In this document: one piece after another, positions 1 through 6,752 of the stretch | Layout: each line of letters begins with the position of its first letter | Position numbering within the stretch: the stretch's first letter is position 1 | Assembly: GCF_022921095.1 (NCBI RefSeq) | Contig: NZ_CP095053.1 | Span: forward strand, 4,258,501 to 4,322,500 | From: Hymenobacter aerilatus | Lineage (GTDB): Bacteria; Bacteroidota; Bacteroidia; Cytophagales; Hymenobacteraceae | Direction of reading: 5' to 3' | DNA length: 64,000 nucleotides | Translations under genes and position numbers: made by a program | The notes under the pieces: model-generated | Databases searched by the model: none | The model's input: the letters and a program-made list of their open reading frames with translations, nothing else | What the model was told of the DNA's origin: nothing

Positions 1-1
1 C

Positions 2-313
2 GGGCAAAAGCAGCGCGTGAGCATTGCGAGGGCACTGGTGAAGGAACCGCGTATCCTGATCCTGGACGATTCGCTTTCGGCTGTAGACACCAACACCGAA
101 AACGCCATTCTCAACAGCCTCCAACGGGTGATGGAAAACCGCACCAGCCTGATTATTTCTCACCGCGTCAGCTCTGTGAAATTAGCCGACGAAATTCTGG
201 TGCTCGACGACGGGCAGATTGTGCAGCACGGCACCCACGAAGCTCTTATGGCCGACACTGATGGCCTTTACCGCGCCTTGTACGAGCGTCAACTGCAAAG
301 TGAGGAAGCGTAA
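2..313 (+). CDS. ABC exporter half-transporter, C-terminal end of ATPase domain (MdlA-like), 5' partial
   Basis: The gene enters from the left edge, and only the last 103 codons are visible. They begin inside the ABC signature ([12 protein letters not shown]). Next come Walker [13 protein letters not shown], and the H-loop region, IISHRVSS. The residue after the Walker B aspartate is Asp, not the usual catalytic Glu. In characterised heterodimeric exporters (MdlA/YheI/TM287 type) this marks the subunit with the degenerate ATP site. The convergent gene at 2022-3788 has a canonical DE and could be the partner. Membrane domain and substrate lie outside the window. The stop codon overlaps the start of a long terminator palindrome. 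Confidence 0.9.
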   Translation, partial: GQKQRVSIARALVKEPRILILDDSLSAVDTNTENAILNSLQRVMENRTSLIISHRVSSVKLADEILVLDDGQIVQHGTHEALMADTDGLYRALYERQLQSEEA

Positions 314-383
314 AAACAGTGAAGAGGTGAGTTAAAAAGCATGGAACATTCCACGCTTTTTAACTCACCTCTTCACTGTTTTT
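312..383. terminator. bidirectional terminator, 29-bp perfect palindrome
   Basis: Arms 312-340 and 355-383 are perfectly complementary over 29 bp, with a 14-nt loop that can itself pair (tggaa/ttcca). The arms start with AAAAA and end with TTTTT, so either strand gives a hairpin followed by U. It lies between two convergent genes and overlaps the stop codon of the first. The stem contains the words GTGAA and GTGAG seen in other spacers of this window. Confidence 0.85.
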
Positions 384-385
384 CT

Positions 386-793
386 TTACTGGCCCAGGTG
401 CACGCGGCGGACACCACTTCGCTCACCGCTGGTGCAGCGCACAATGTAAAAACCAGAGGGTAGGCGGCTCACATCAATGTTAGCAGCCTTGTCGCCCGAA
501 ATCATATCCTTAGTCAGCACAGGACGGCCTTCATCATCGTTGACTTCTACCCGCACCGGACCAGGTATGTCGGTGCGCACAGTCAAACGCTTGCTGACGG
601 GATTTACCTCTGCCTTCACCTTGACGGCGTCGGACGAGCTAGCAGGAGTAGTCAATTTGTCTGTTACCAAGGCAATCGTTTCGGTCGCAGGCTTTGCTGT
701 AACTGCTACCTGACCACTAGCAGTTTGTGCATTAGCAGCAGTAGCTAAGGCTATGCATAGCACACCTGCTAGCATCGATATAACTATTTTCAT
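386..793 (-). CDS. small secreted protein with T9SS type A-like C-terminal domain
   Basis: The 135-residue product has an N-terminal signal peptide with probable cleavage after AANA (about residue 22). The C-terminal ~70 residues (VNPVSKRLTV, DDEGRPVLTK, IDVSRLPSGFYIVR and a final R-rich strand) follow the pattern of the type IX secretion sorting domain: an NP motif, a beta-sandwich, then LPSGxY. There is almost no cargo between signal and tail (residues ~23-60, Thr/Ala-rich). It may therefore be a free-standing tail-like domain, not a classical T9SS effector. It is monocistronic and converges on the ABC gene across the 312-383 hairpin. Function unknown. Confidence 0.75.
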   Translation of the reverse strand: MKIVISMLAGVLCIALATAANAQTASGQVAVTAKPATETIALVTDKLTTPASSSDAVKVKAEVNPVSKRLTVRTDIPGPVRVEVNDDEGRPVLTKDMISGDKAANIDVSRLPSGFYIVRCTSGERSGVRRVHLGQ

Positions 794-1000
794 ATCATTT
801 TTACATTTACTATGTTCAAAAGATGTATTAACAGCAAAAATACGAATTGCATTTATTGGTGATGCAACATCTGTTAGGTTGCCTTAAATAGAAGCAAAAC
901 AACTGCCAAGAATAAGCTTATAGTGAACTATCTCTCCTATGCATGTCCACAGCCAATATGTCCTCCTGTACAGAAATAAATATTTATTTTCTTCTACCTA

Positions 1001-1032
1001 TTGTGGATATATCAAATCTTCTCTTACCTTTG
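1001..1032 (+). promoter_or_regulatory. Bacteroidota-type promoter for tRNA-Pro
   Basis: TTG at 1001-1003 and TACCTTTG at 1025-1032 match the Bacteroidota -33/-7 elements (TTTG and TAnnTTTG) with 21 nt between them. The tRNA begins 15 nt downstream. Confidence 0.7.
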
Positions 1033-1046
1033 CAGCTCAATTCTAT

Positions 1047-1120
1047 CGGGGTGTAGCGTAGCCTGGTATCGCGCCAGCATGGGGTGCTGGAGGTCGTAGG
1101 TTCGAATCCTGCCACTCCGA
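1047..1120 (+). tRNA. tRNA-Pro(GGG)
   Basis: A full cloverleaf can be drawn by hand. The acceptor stem is CGGGGTG/CACTCCG with one G-U pair. The anticodon stem CCAGC/GCTGG carries loop ATGGGGT, so the anticodon is GGG. The T arm is GTAGG-TTCGAAT-CCTGC and the discriminator is A. The 3' CCA is not encoded. A second tRNA-Pro lies 109 bp downstream. Confidence 0.93.
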
Positions 1121-1140
1121 CAGAAGAGCTTCCGGCTCGA

Positions 1141-1173
1141 AAAGCCGCCGAACTTTGGTTCGGCGGCTTTTTT
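1141..1173 (+). terminator. terminator after tRNA-Pro(GGG)
   Basis: Perfect 13-bp arms (1141-1153 and 1158-1170), a TTTG loop and a run of T to 1173. It separates the two proline tRNAs into separate transcription units. Confidence 0.85.
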
Positions 1174-1229
1174 CGGCCGATAGCGAAAATTTTCCTGATC
1201 CGCTGTGTGCGCAGGCTGCACCAGCAACT

Positions 1230-1303
1230 CGGGGTGTAGCGCAGCCCGGTAGCGCGCGTCGTTCGGGACGACGAGGCCGTAGGTTCGAATCCTGCCACCC
1301 CGA
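1230..1303 (+). tRNA. tRNA-Pro(CGG)
   Basis: Acceptor stem CGGGGTG/CACCCCG. Anticodon stem CGTCG/CGACG with loop TTCGGGA gives anticodon CGG. The T arm (GTAGG-TTCGAAT-CCTGC) and most of the D arm are the same as in the upstream tRNA-Pro, so the two look like paralogues that diverged mainly in the anticodon arm. CCA is not encoded. Confidence 0.93.
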
Positions 1304-1325
1304 CTTTTCTTTGATTCAGGCTATA

Positions 1326-1366
1326 AAAAACGGCCCGCTGAGCTTTGTGCTTAGCGGGCCGTTTTT
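1326..1366. terminator. terminator after tRNA-Pro(CGG)
   Basis: Arms AAAAACGGCCCGCT (1326-1339) and AGCGGGCCGTTTTT (1353-1366) pair perfectly with a 13-nt loop. It can also serve the convergent gene at 1396-1920. Confidence 0.85.
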
Positions 1367-1395
1367 GTTGAAAAGGTTAATCCTGCCCGTAGTGA

Positions 1396-1920
1396 TTATT
1401 TCACCACCGCTAGCACCTCTGCCGGTGCGTCAGTAGGAAACTGCTCTAGGTAGGTTTTGGCAGAAGTTAATTTCTGCTTCTGCATGAAGTTTTTCACGCC
1501 CGAGTAGAGCTTATCCGGCGCTACCATATAGCTGGCCTCTATACGCGCTTGCACCACGCGCTGGCCAGCCGGGAATGTGCGGTAGCGGTAGTCAGCGGGT
1601 AGCTTCTGAGAAACTGTATCGGCAACCACTAGGCCTATAAAAGCCCGCACGGTGTCGTCGGAGGCTTCTGGGTCGCTGTAGTAGATGTTGCCTAGCGAGC
1701 CACGCAGCTGGCCGTTGTCGAGCACCTGCTGGGCTTGCCGAAACAGCGGGCCGAACTCGGCGCTGCTGGCTTTACCCTCGAAATAGCGACCCGCTAGGTA
1801 GATGGGCTGCGTAGTAGTCGTGAGTTGTACATATGGATTGCGGAAACCGCCTAAATAGGCATACCACACGGCCACGCTTAGCGATACAAGTAACAATCCT
1901 AAGAAAAGCCAACGAGTCAT
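1396..1920 (-). CDS. membrane-anchored protein, possibly GyrI-like effector-binding fold
   Basis: The 174-residue product has one N-terminal hydrophobic segment (residues ~4-24) and then a soluble domain outside the membrane. The pattern of the soluble part (an 'FGPLFRQ' helix, 'GSLGNIYYSDP', 'YRTFPAGQRVVQARIEASYM', 'YLEQFPTDAPAEVLAVVK') resembles the small-molecule-binding GyrI-like fold found in SOUL/TEX264-type proteins. That match is by eye and weak. It lies downstream of the ABC gene at 2022-3788 across a 101-bp spacer of GTGAA words, so it probably has its own promoter. Treat the function as unknown. Confidence 0.6.
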   Translation of the reverse strand: MTRWLFLGLLLVSLSVAVWYAYLGGFRNPYVQLTTTTQPIYLAGRYFEGKASSAEFGPLFRQAQQVLDNGQLRGSLGNIYYSDPEASDDTVRAFIGLVVADTVSQKLPADYRYRTFPAGQRVVQARIEASYMVAPDKLYSGVKNFMQKQKLTSAKTYLEQFPTDAPAEVLAVVK

Positions 1921-1926
1921 AGATAG

Positions 1927-2021
1927 TGGATTTGTGAAGTGGTGAAATTATGAAAGCTTAGGAGAGAAGCGACGTGCGATGAATCGATACGCAATTCACA
2001 ACTTCACCATTCACAAGTTCA
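1927..2021. repeat. intergenic GTGAA-word inverted repeat
   Basis: The left part carries gtgaagtggtgaaattatgaa. The right part carries its inverted counterpart as four near-repeats of TTCAC with an 8-9 nt period (ttcacaac, ttcaccat, ttcacaag, ttcactat). The arms are imperfect but made of the same word. Similar elements occur at 29886-29990 and 49896-50028. Confidence 0.6.
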
Positions 2022-3788
2022 CTATTCATTTACATACTGCATCTGGTAGAGCTGGGCGTAGAAACCGCCGCGGCGCAGTAGCTCCTCGTGCGTACCAGAT
2101 TCCTGAATCTCGCCCCGATCCAGCACAATGATCCGGTCGGCTTTTTGGATGGTGCTAAGGCGGTGGGCAATGACCAGCGATGTACGGCCTTCCATCAGCT
2201 TATCAATGGCAGCTTGGATCAGCTCTTCCGTTTCAGAATCGACAGAAGAAGTAGCCTCGTCTAGAATGATGATGCGCGGCTGGTAGACCATAGCGCGCAC
2301 GAAGGAAATCAGTTGGCGCTGGCCCACCGAGAGAGTAGCACCGCGCTCCATTACTTGGTAGTGCAAGCCACCGGGTAGGCGTTCGATAAAGCGGCGGGCC
2401 CCCACTAGCTCAGCGGCTTCCCATATTTGCTCCTCCGTAATATCCTTGTTGCCGAGCGTGATGTTATCGGCAATGGAACCCGCAAACAGGAACACATCCT
2501 GCAGCACTACCCCAATCTGCTGGCGTAAGGCCTTCAGGTCGTACTCTTGCAGATCGTGCCCATCAATGCTGATGGTGCCTTTGTTGATATCGTAGAAGCG
2601 GGAGAGCAGGTTGATAATGCTGGTCTTGCCCGCGCCGGTGGCGCCCACAAACGCAATAGTTTGCCCAGCCTGCACTTCAAAGTTGATATCCTTAAGCACG
2701 TAGTTTTCCTCGTTGTAGGCAAACCACACATGGTCGAAGCGCACATCGCCGCGCAAGGTAGGCGGAGCGTAGGTGCCATTGTCGGCAATAAGTTCTTTGC
2801 TGTCGAGCAGCTTCAACAGGCGCTCCGTGCTTACAAGGCCAAGCTGCAGGGTATTGAAACGGTCGGCAATCTGGCGTATTGGCCTAAAAAACAAGCCATT
2901 ATACAAGATAAAAGCAATCAATGCTCCTTTCGTGATGGTACCCTCAATTTGTCCCTGTGCCGCATACCACACCAGCAGGCCGATGCCTACGGCGCCCAAT
3001 ACCTCGGCCACCGGATAGTACACCGAGTAGTACAGAACAGACTTAATGTTGGCCCGGGTGTGTTCTTGGTTGATCTTCTCGAACTTTTGCAGCTCGCGGT
3101 CCTCGTTGTTGAAGATCTGTACCACACTCATACCCGTGAGGTGTTCCTGCACAAAGGAATTGAGGCTGGCCACGGCCGTGCGTACCTCCTGAAACGACTT
3201 TTTTACTTTCTCCTTGAACACATAAGTGCTGAACAGCAACGGCGGAATCACGGACAAGCTTACCAACGTGAGGCGCCAGTCGATGTAAAACATGAAGCCG
3301 ATGATGAATACCAGCTGCAGGATGTCACCAATCATGGCCGCCAGTCCCTCGCTGAACACATCGGATAATGTTTCTACGTCGGAAATATTGCGCGTCACAA
3401 GCACGCCGATGGGCGTACGGTCAAAGAATTTCAGGCGCAGGTCGAGAATGTGCTTATAAAGGTCTACCCGAATATCGCGCACGATATACTGGCCTAGCCA
3501 GCCGCCATAATAGGTTTGCAGATAGCTTACAATAGTGTGCGCCACGAGCAAGCCAATCAGCCAGATAAACATGCGGTTTACGCCTACCATGTCGCCTTGG
3601 TCGATGCTCACATCGACCATTTTCTGAATCAGGAAGGGGCGCAAGGTGCCCAAAGCCGCTGTGGCAATGGTTAGGAAGATCAGAAAGTAGAAGACGCGCC
3701 GGTAGGGCCGTACATACGTCATCAGCCGGCTCAGCACCTGCCAATCGAAGATATTGCCGGTTTTGGTGGCAGTAGTGGTTTGCTCCAC
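2022..3788 (-). CDS. ABC exporter half-transporter (MdlB-like): membrane domain plus ATPase
   Basis: The 588-residue fused half-exporter has a six-helix membrane domain at ~27-320 and an ATPase at ~347-588. Walker A GATGAGKT is at ~382-389, the Q-loop VLQD at ~428, the signature LSVGQRQ at ~487 and Walker B IIILDEA at ~506-512 with an intact catalytic Glu. The H-loop AHR is at ~541. LSVGQ in place of LSGGQ is typical of MdlB/YheH subunits, which pair with an MdlA-type subunit carrying a degenerate ATP site. The gene at 2-313 is such a subunit, so the two may form one heterodimer although they are convergent and 1.7 kb apart. Substrate unknown; lipids or drugs are usual for the family. Confidence 0.93.
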   Translation of the reverse strand: MEQTTTATKTGNIFDWQVLSRLMTYVRPYRRVFYFLIFLTIATAALGTLRPFLIQKMVDVSIDQGDMVGVNRMFIWLIGLLVAHTIVSYLQTYYGGWLGQYIVRDIRVDLYKHILDLRLKFFDRTPIGVLVTRNISDVETLSDVFSEGLAAMIGDILQLVFIIGFMFYIDWRLTLVSLSVIPPLLFSTYVFKEKVKKSFQEVRTAVASLNSFVQEHLTGMSVVQIFNNEDRELQKFEKINQEHTRANIKSVLYYSVYYPVAEVLGAVGIGLLVWYAAQGQIEGTITKGALIAFILYNGLFFRPIRQIADRFNTLQLGLVSTERLLKLLDSKELIADNGTYAPPTLRGDVRFDHVWFAYNEENYVLKDINFEVQAGQTIAFVGATGAGKTSIINLLSRFYDINKGTISIDGHDLQEYDLKALRQQIGVVLQDVFLFAGSIADNITLGNKDITEEQIWEAAELVGARRFIERLPGGLHYQVMERGATLSVGQRQLISFVRAMVYQPRIIILDEATSSVDSETEELIQAAIDKLMEGRTSLVIAHRLSTIQKADRIIVLDRGEIQESGTHEELLRRGGFYAQLYQMQYVNE

Positions 3789-3874
3789 GGAATATAAACT
3801 TGAAGGGGAATCGATTAGCTAACCACTAGTATACGGGGAAGGTTATGGGTATCGACTGCTGATTATGCTGGAAC

Positions 3875-3902
3875 TGTCTTCCTGAGCGAAGCAAAGAATG
3901 AC
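3875..3902 (+). repeat. degenerate single REP-like unit
   Basis: GTCTTCCTGAGCGAAGC followed by AAAGAATGACC resembles the GTCATTCCGAGCG-AGCGA-GGAATCT units at 6611, 10593, 21302 and 61445, but no inverted partner is visible here. It lies between truA and the ABC gene. Confidence 0.5.
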
Positions 3903-3920
3903 CGACGCATTTTAACCGCC

Positions 3921-4709
3921 CTACCCCGCGAAATACGGCAGACCCGTGGGCAGTAACTCCGTAGGCACCAGTCCCGCCGGGTACTCTACCCGGCACAGAA
4001 ACAACCCCTGCGCCTTAGCCGCGCCGCTAGCGTGTACTCGGTTCAGCGACGCAAACACCTGCCGAAACTCTTCAGGAGTCAACTTGCCTTTGCCTACCGT
4101 GAGCAGGGTGCCTACCACCAGCCGCACCATACCCCGCACAAAGCGGTTGGCCCTGATACGGAATACCACACCGCCCGGCGCGGGGTGCCAGCCAGCCTCG
4201 TAGCAGAGGCAGCGGTAGTGCTTTTCGCTGCCGCCTACCTTGGAGAAGCTCGTAAAATCATGGTCGCCGATGAGGTAGGCTGCGGCCTCGTTCATAGCGG
4301 CTACATCGGGGGCACGGTCGAGGTAGAGAGCGTGGGGTGCGGCAAACGGGTCGGGCACGAGGCGCACATGGTACTCATAGGTGCGTACGCGCGCATCAAA
4401 GCGGGCGTGGGCCGTGGGCGGCACCGGGTGCACTAGGTAGCCGCGCATATCGGCGGGTAGGGCGCGGTTGAGACGGTAGAGCAGGGTATCGAGGTCGAGG
4501 CCCGTGGGTAGCTCTGCGTCGAAGTGCGCTACTTGGTGGCTGGCATGCACCCCCGAGTCGGTGCGGCCACTACCCAGCGAGTACACCGGCTGCCGCAGTA
4601 TCTGCGACAAGCACCGATCCAGCTCCTGCTGCACCGTGAGCGTGCCCGGCTGGATTTGCCACCCGTGAAAGCGCGTGCCGTCGTAGGCAAGGTGAAGAAA
4701 GTAGCGCAA
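3921..4709 (-). CDS. truA: tRNA pseudouridine(38-40) synthase
   Basis: The 262-residue product has the usual length for TruA. The first strand, RYFLHLAYDGTRFHGWQ, is the family opening. The catalytic aspartate is D51 in the block GRTDSGVHA. The later 'HDFTSFSK' and 'NRFVRGMVRLVVGTLL' blocks, which shape the active site, are present. It isomerises uridines 38-40 in the tRNA anticodon arm, in the cytoplasm. It reads in the same direction as the thiolase upstream, from which a 116-bp TTGAA-word repeat separates it, so co-transcription is uncertain. Confidence 0.96.
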   Translation of the reverse strand: MRYFLHLAYDGTRFHGWQIQPGTLTVQQELDRCLSQILRQPVYSLGSGRTDSGVHASHQVAHFDAELPTGLDLDTLLYRLNRALPADMRGYLVHPVPPTAHARFDARVRTYEYHVRLVPDPFAAPHALYLDRAPDVAAMNEAAAYLIGDHDFTSFSKVGGSEKHYRCLCYEAGWHPAPGGVVFRIRANRFVRGMVRLVVGTLLTVGKGKLTPEEFRQVFASLNRVHASGAAKAQGLFLCRVEYPAGLVPTELLPTGLPYFAG

Positions 4710-4725
4710 AGGATAAATTGTTGAA

Positions 4726-4825
4726 TGATTGAAGGTTGAAGGGTTGCTGTTGGTTTGACAGCACTAGTTGAGTTGTGGTAATCGAACGATCCAGCAATCA
4801 ACCATTCAACCTTCAATCAACTCAC
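4726..4825. repeat. intergenic TTGAA-word inverted repeat
   Basis: The left side has 'gttgaatgattgaaggttgaagggttg'-type repeats (TTGAA spaced 7-9 nt). The right side has the inverted series 'caatcaaccattcaaccttcaatcaa'. The architecture matches the GTGAA elements, but a different word is used. It fills the gap between the thiolase stop and the truA start. Confidence 0.6.
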
Positions 4826-6025
4826 TTACAGCTTCTCATAAATAGCCGCAGCCCCCTGCCCTACCCCTACGCACATAGTTACGAGGCCATACCGAGCGTT
4901 TTCGCGGCGCTGCATCTCGTACAGCAGTGTGGCCGTGATGCGGGCGCCGGCGCAGCCTAGCGGGTGCCCAATAGCAATACTGCCGCCATTGACGTTCACT
5001 TTAGCCGGGTCTAGCTCCAGGTCGCGCATGCAGGCAATGCTTTGGGCAGCAAAGGCTTCGTTCAACTCAATCAGGTCGATGTCGTTCATGGTCAACCCAG
5101 CGCGCTGGAGCACTTTCTGAGTAGCCGGCACCGGCCCGATACCCATATAGGCCGGGTCGACGCCCGCCACAGCTGAGGCCACAATGCGGGCCATCGGCTT
5201 CAGGTTATAGCGCTTTAATGCCTCTTCGCTCACCACCAGCACGGCGGCAGCACCGTCGTTGATGCCTGCCGAGTTGCCGGCCGTAACAGTGCCATTCTCA
5301 ATAAAGGCTGGTTTCAGAGTGGCCAGCTTTTCCATGCTCGACAAACGTGGGTGCTCGTCGGTGTCGAACAGCGCCGTGTCGCCTTTGGGCTGAGCAATAA
5401 ACACAGGCGCAATCTCCTTGCGGAAACGCCCCTTTTCGTAAGCATTCTTGTATTTGCGCTGCGTGTCGTAGGCAAACTGGTCTTGCTCTTCACGCGTGAT
5501 GCCGTACTTAGCAGCCACGTGCTCAGCCGTTTCGCCCATAGTGTAGGGCAAGTGTTTGGCCGAGAGCTTGGGGTTCACGAAGCGCCAACCCAGAGTAGTA
5601 TCGTGAGCGGTGAAGTCGCGGCCGAACGCCGTAACGGATTTTGCCATTACGAAGGGCGCCCGCGTCATGTTTTCAGAGCCACCAGCCAAATACACGTCGC
5701 CTTCTCCGGCCCGGATAGCCCGAAACGAATCCATAATGCTCTGCAAGCCGGAGGCACACAGGCGGTTCACAGTGTTGCCGGGCACCGATAAGGGTAGGCC
5801 GGCCAGCAGCGCCGCCATGCGGGCCACGTTACGGTTGTCTTCGCCGGCCTGGTTGGCAGCGCCCATAATTACGTCTTCGACGGCGGCAGGGTCTACGCTT
5901 TTGTTGCGGCGCATCAGCTCGCGCAATACGTGCGCGGCCATATCATCGGGGCGGACACTGCTGAGCGCGCCGCCAAATTTACCAATCGGGGTGCGGACGG
6001 CGTCCACGATATATGCTTGAGACAT
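4826..6025 (-). CDS. acetyl-CoA C-acyltransferase (thiolase)
   Basis: The 399-residue product is of standard thiolase length. The nucleophilic cysteine is C90 (VNRLCASG). The NEAFAAQ block is at ~322, the catalytic His in GHPLGCAG is at H354, and the second catalytic Cys is C385 in CVGVGQG. It carries out thiolytic cleavage or Claisen condensation of 3-ketoacyl-CoA in fatty-acid oxidation. The sequence does not say whether it is FadA-type degradative or acetoacetyl-CoA forming. With the acyl-CoA dehydrogenase at 17694-18833 and the Fe-S pair at 10625-13015 it suggests beta-oxidation capacity nearby, though not in one operon. Confidence 0.95.
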   Translation of the reverse strand: MSQAYIVDAVRTPIGKFGGALSSVRPDDMAAHVLRELMRRNKSVDPAAVEDVIMGAANQAGEDNRNVARMAALLAGLPLSVPGNTVNRLCASGLQSIMDSFRAIRAGEGDVYLAGGSENMTRAPFVMAKSVTAFGRDFTAHDTTLGWRFVNPKLSAKHLPYTMGETAEHVAAKYGITREEQDQFAYDTQRKYKNAYEKGRFRKEIAPVFIAQPKGDTALFDTDEHPRLSSMEKLATLKPAFIENGTVTAGNSAGINDGAAAVLVVSEEALKRYNLKPMARIVASAVAGVDPAYMGIGPVPATQKVLQRAGLTMNDIDLIELNEAFAAQSIACMRDLELDPAKVNVNGGSIAIGHPLGCAGARITATLLYEMQRRENARYGLVTMCVGVGQGAAAIYEKL

Positions 6026-6065
6026 CAGAAGGGTTAGAAGTGCGGTTATTCCGGTCGTTGTTGGC

Positions 6066-6073
6066 TACTTTTG
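6066..6073 (+). promoter_or_regulatory. -7 element TACTTTTG upstream of the DUF4293 gene
   Basis: TACTTTTG matches TAnnTTTG and lies 48 nt before the ATG at 6122. No clear -33 TTG is present at the expected distance. Confidence 0.5.
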
Positions 6074-6121
6074 CGGCTTCGGTACCTGTTAGCACCAGCC
6101 CAAAACTGTTCAACTACAAAG

Positions 6122-6598
6122 ATGATACAAAGAATTCAAAGCGTATTCCTGCTTTTGCTGGCCTTAGCGATGGGCAGCGTTTTATTTCTGCCTATTTGGA
6201 GTAAAACCGACCCTACCACCGGGCAGCACCTCGTGCTCACAGCCTTCGAGTTGGGCTATGCTCCCTCCGACCCAGGCATGTCCGTCTCAACCGGCACGTG
6301 GCCTATTGCCGCGTTGGCCGCAGCGGCCACTGTGGTGGCGTTCATCGAGATTTTCCAGTACCGTAGCCGTTTGCGGCAGTTGCAACTGGGCCTGCTGAAC
6401 CTACTCTTCATGCTCGGCACCATCGGCACCAGCTTCTACTATTCCACTCTGGGCGAGCAAATGCTGAACCTGAAGCTCACGGGCAGTTTTCATGCCGGCT
6501 TCTACCTCCCTACCCTTGCCTTGCTGCTGAATATCCTGGCCAACCGCTTCATCCGCCGCGACGAACAGCTGGTGCGCAGCATGGACCGCTTGCGGTAG
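6122..6598 (+). CDS. DUF4293 family membrane protein
   Basis: Start chosen at ATG 6122, giving MIQRIQSVFLLLLALAMG, the typical opening of this Bacteroidota family. Upstream in-frame codons run into promoter sequence. The 158-residue product has four predicted membrane segments (about residues 6-24, 60-79, 93-113 and 127-145). No enzyme motif is visible and the family has no assigned function. The gene diverges from the thiolase. Confidence 0.85.
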   Translation: MIQRIQSVFLLLLALAMGSVLFLPIWSKTDPTTGQHLVLTAFELGYAPSDPGMSVSTGTWPIAALAAAATVVAFIEIFQYRSRLRQLQLGLLNLLFMLGTIGTSFYYSTLGEQMLNLKLTGSFHAGFYLPTLALLLNILANRFIRRDEQLVRSMDRLR

Positions 6599-6610
6599 AT
6601 GGCGAATAGT

Positions 6611-6687
6611 TGTCATTCCGAGCGTAGCGAGGAATCTGAGCAAGTTGTAGCAATGTGTAAACTCAGATTCCTCGCTATGTTCGGAAT
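6611..6687. repeat. REP-like inverted repeat (CATTCCGAGCG type)
   Basis: The unit at 6611-6640 (GTCATTCCGAGCGTAGCGA then GGAATCTGAG) is followed, after a 21-nt spacer, by its inverted copy at 6662-6687 with one change (TATGTTCGG for TACGCTCGG). Single or paired relatives occur at 3875, 10593, 21302 and 61445. All are intergenic. Confidence 0.8.
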
Positions 6688-6745
6688 TAGTATCAACAAG
6701 AAGGGCTTCCGCGCATTGCGGAAGCCCTTCTTGTTGATACTAATT
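6685..6745. terminator. bidirectional terminator, 28-bp perfect palindrome
   Basis: Arms 6685-6712 and 6718-6745 pair perfectly over 28 bp around a GCATT loop. It lies between the convergent DUF4293 and DUF4476 genes and directly abuts the REP-like repeat. Confidence 0.85.
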
Positions 6746-6752
6746 TCCTACC

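Noticed and set aside
984-1298. Minus-strand ORF across both tRNA-Pro genes
   Set aside because: It is the antisense reading of two tRNAs and a terminator; the repeated GVAGFEPT phrase comes from the conserved T arms.
2547-3368. 273-codon plus-strand ORF inside the ABC transporter gene
   Set aside because: Antisense shadow of a clear ABC exporter; no domain or signal.
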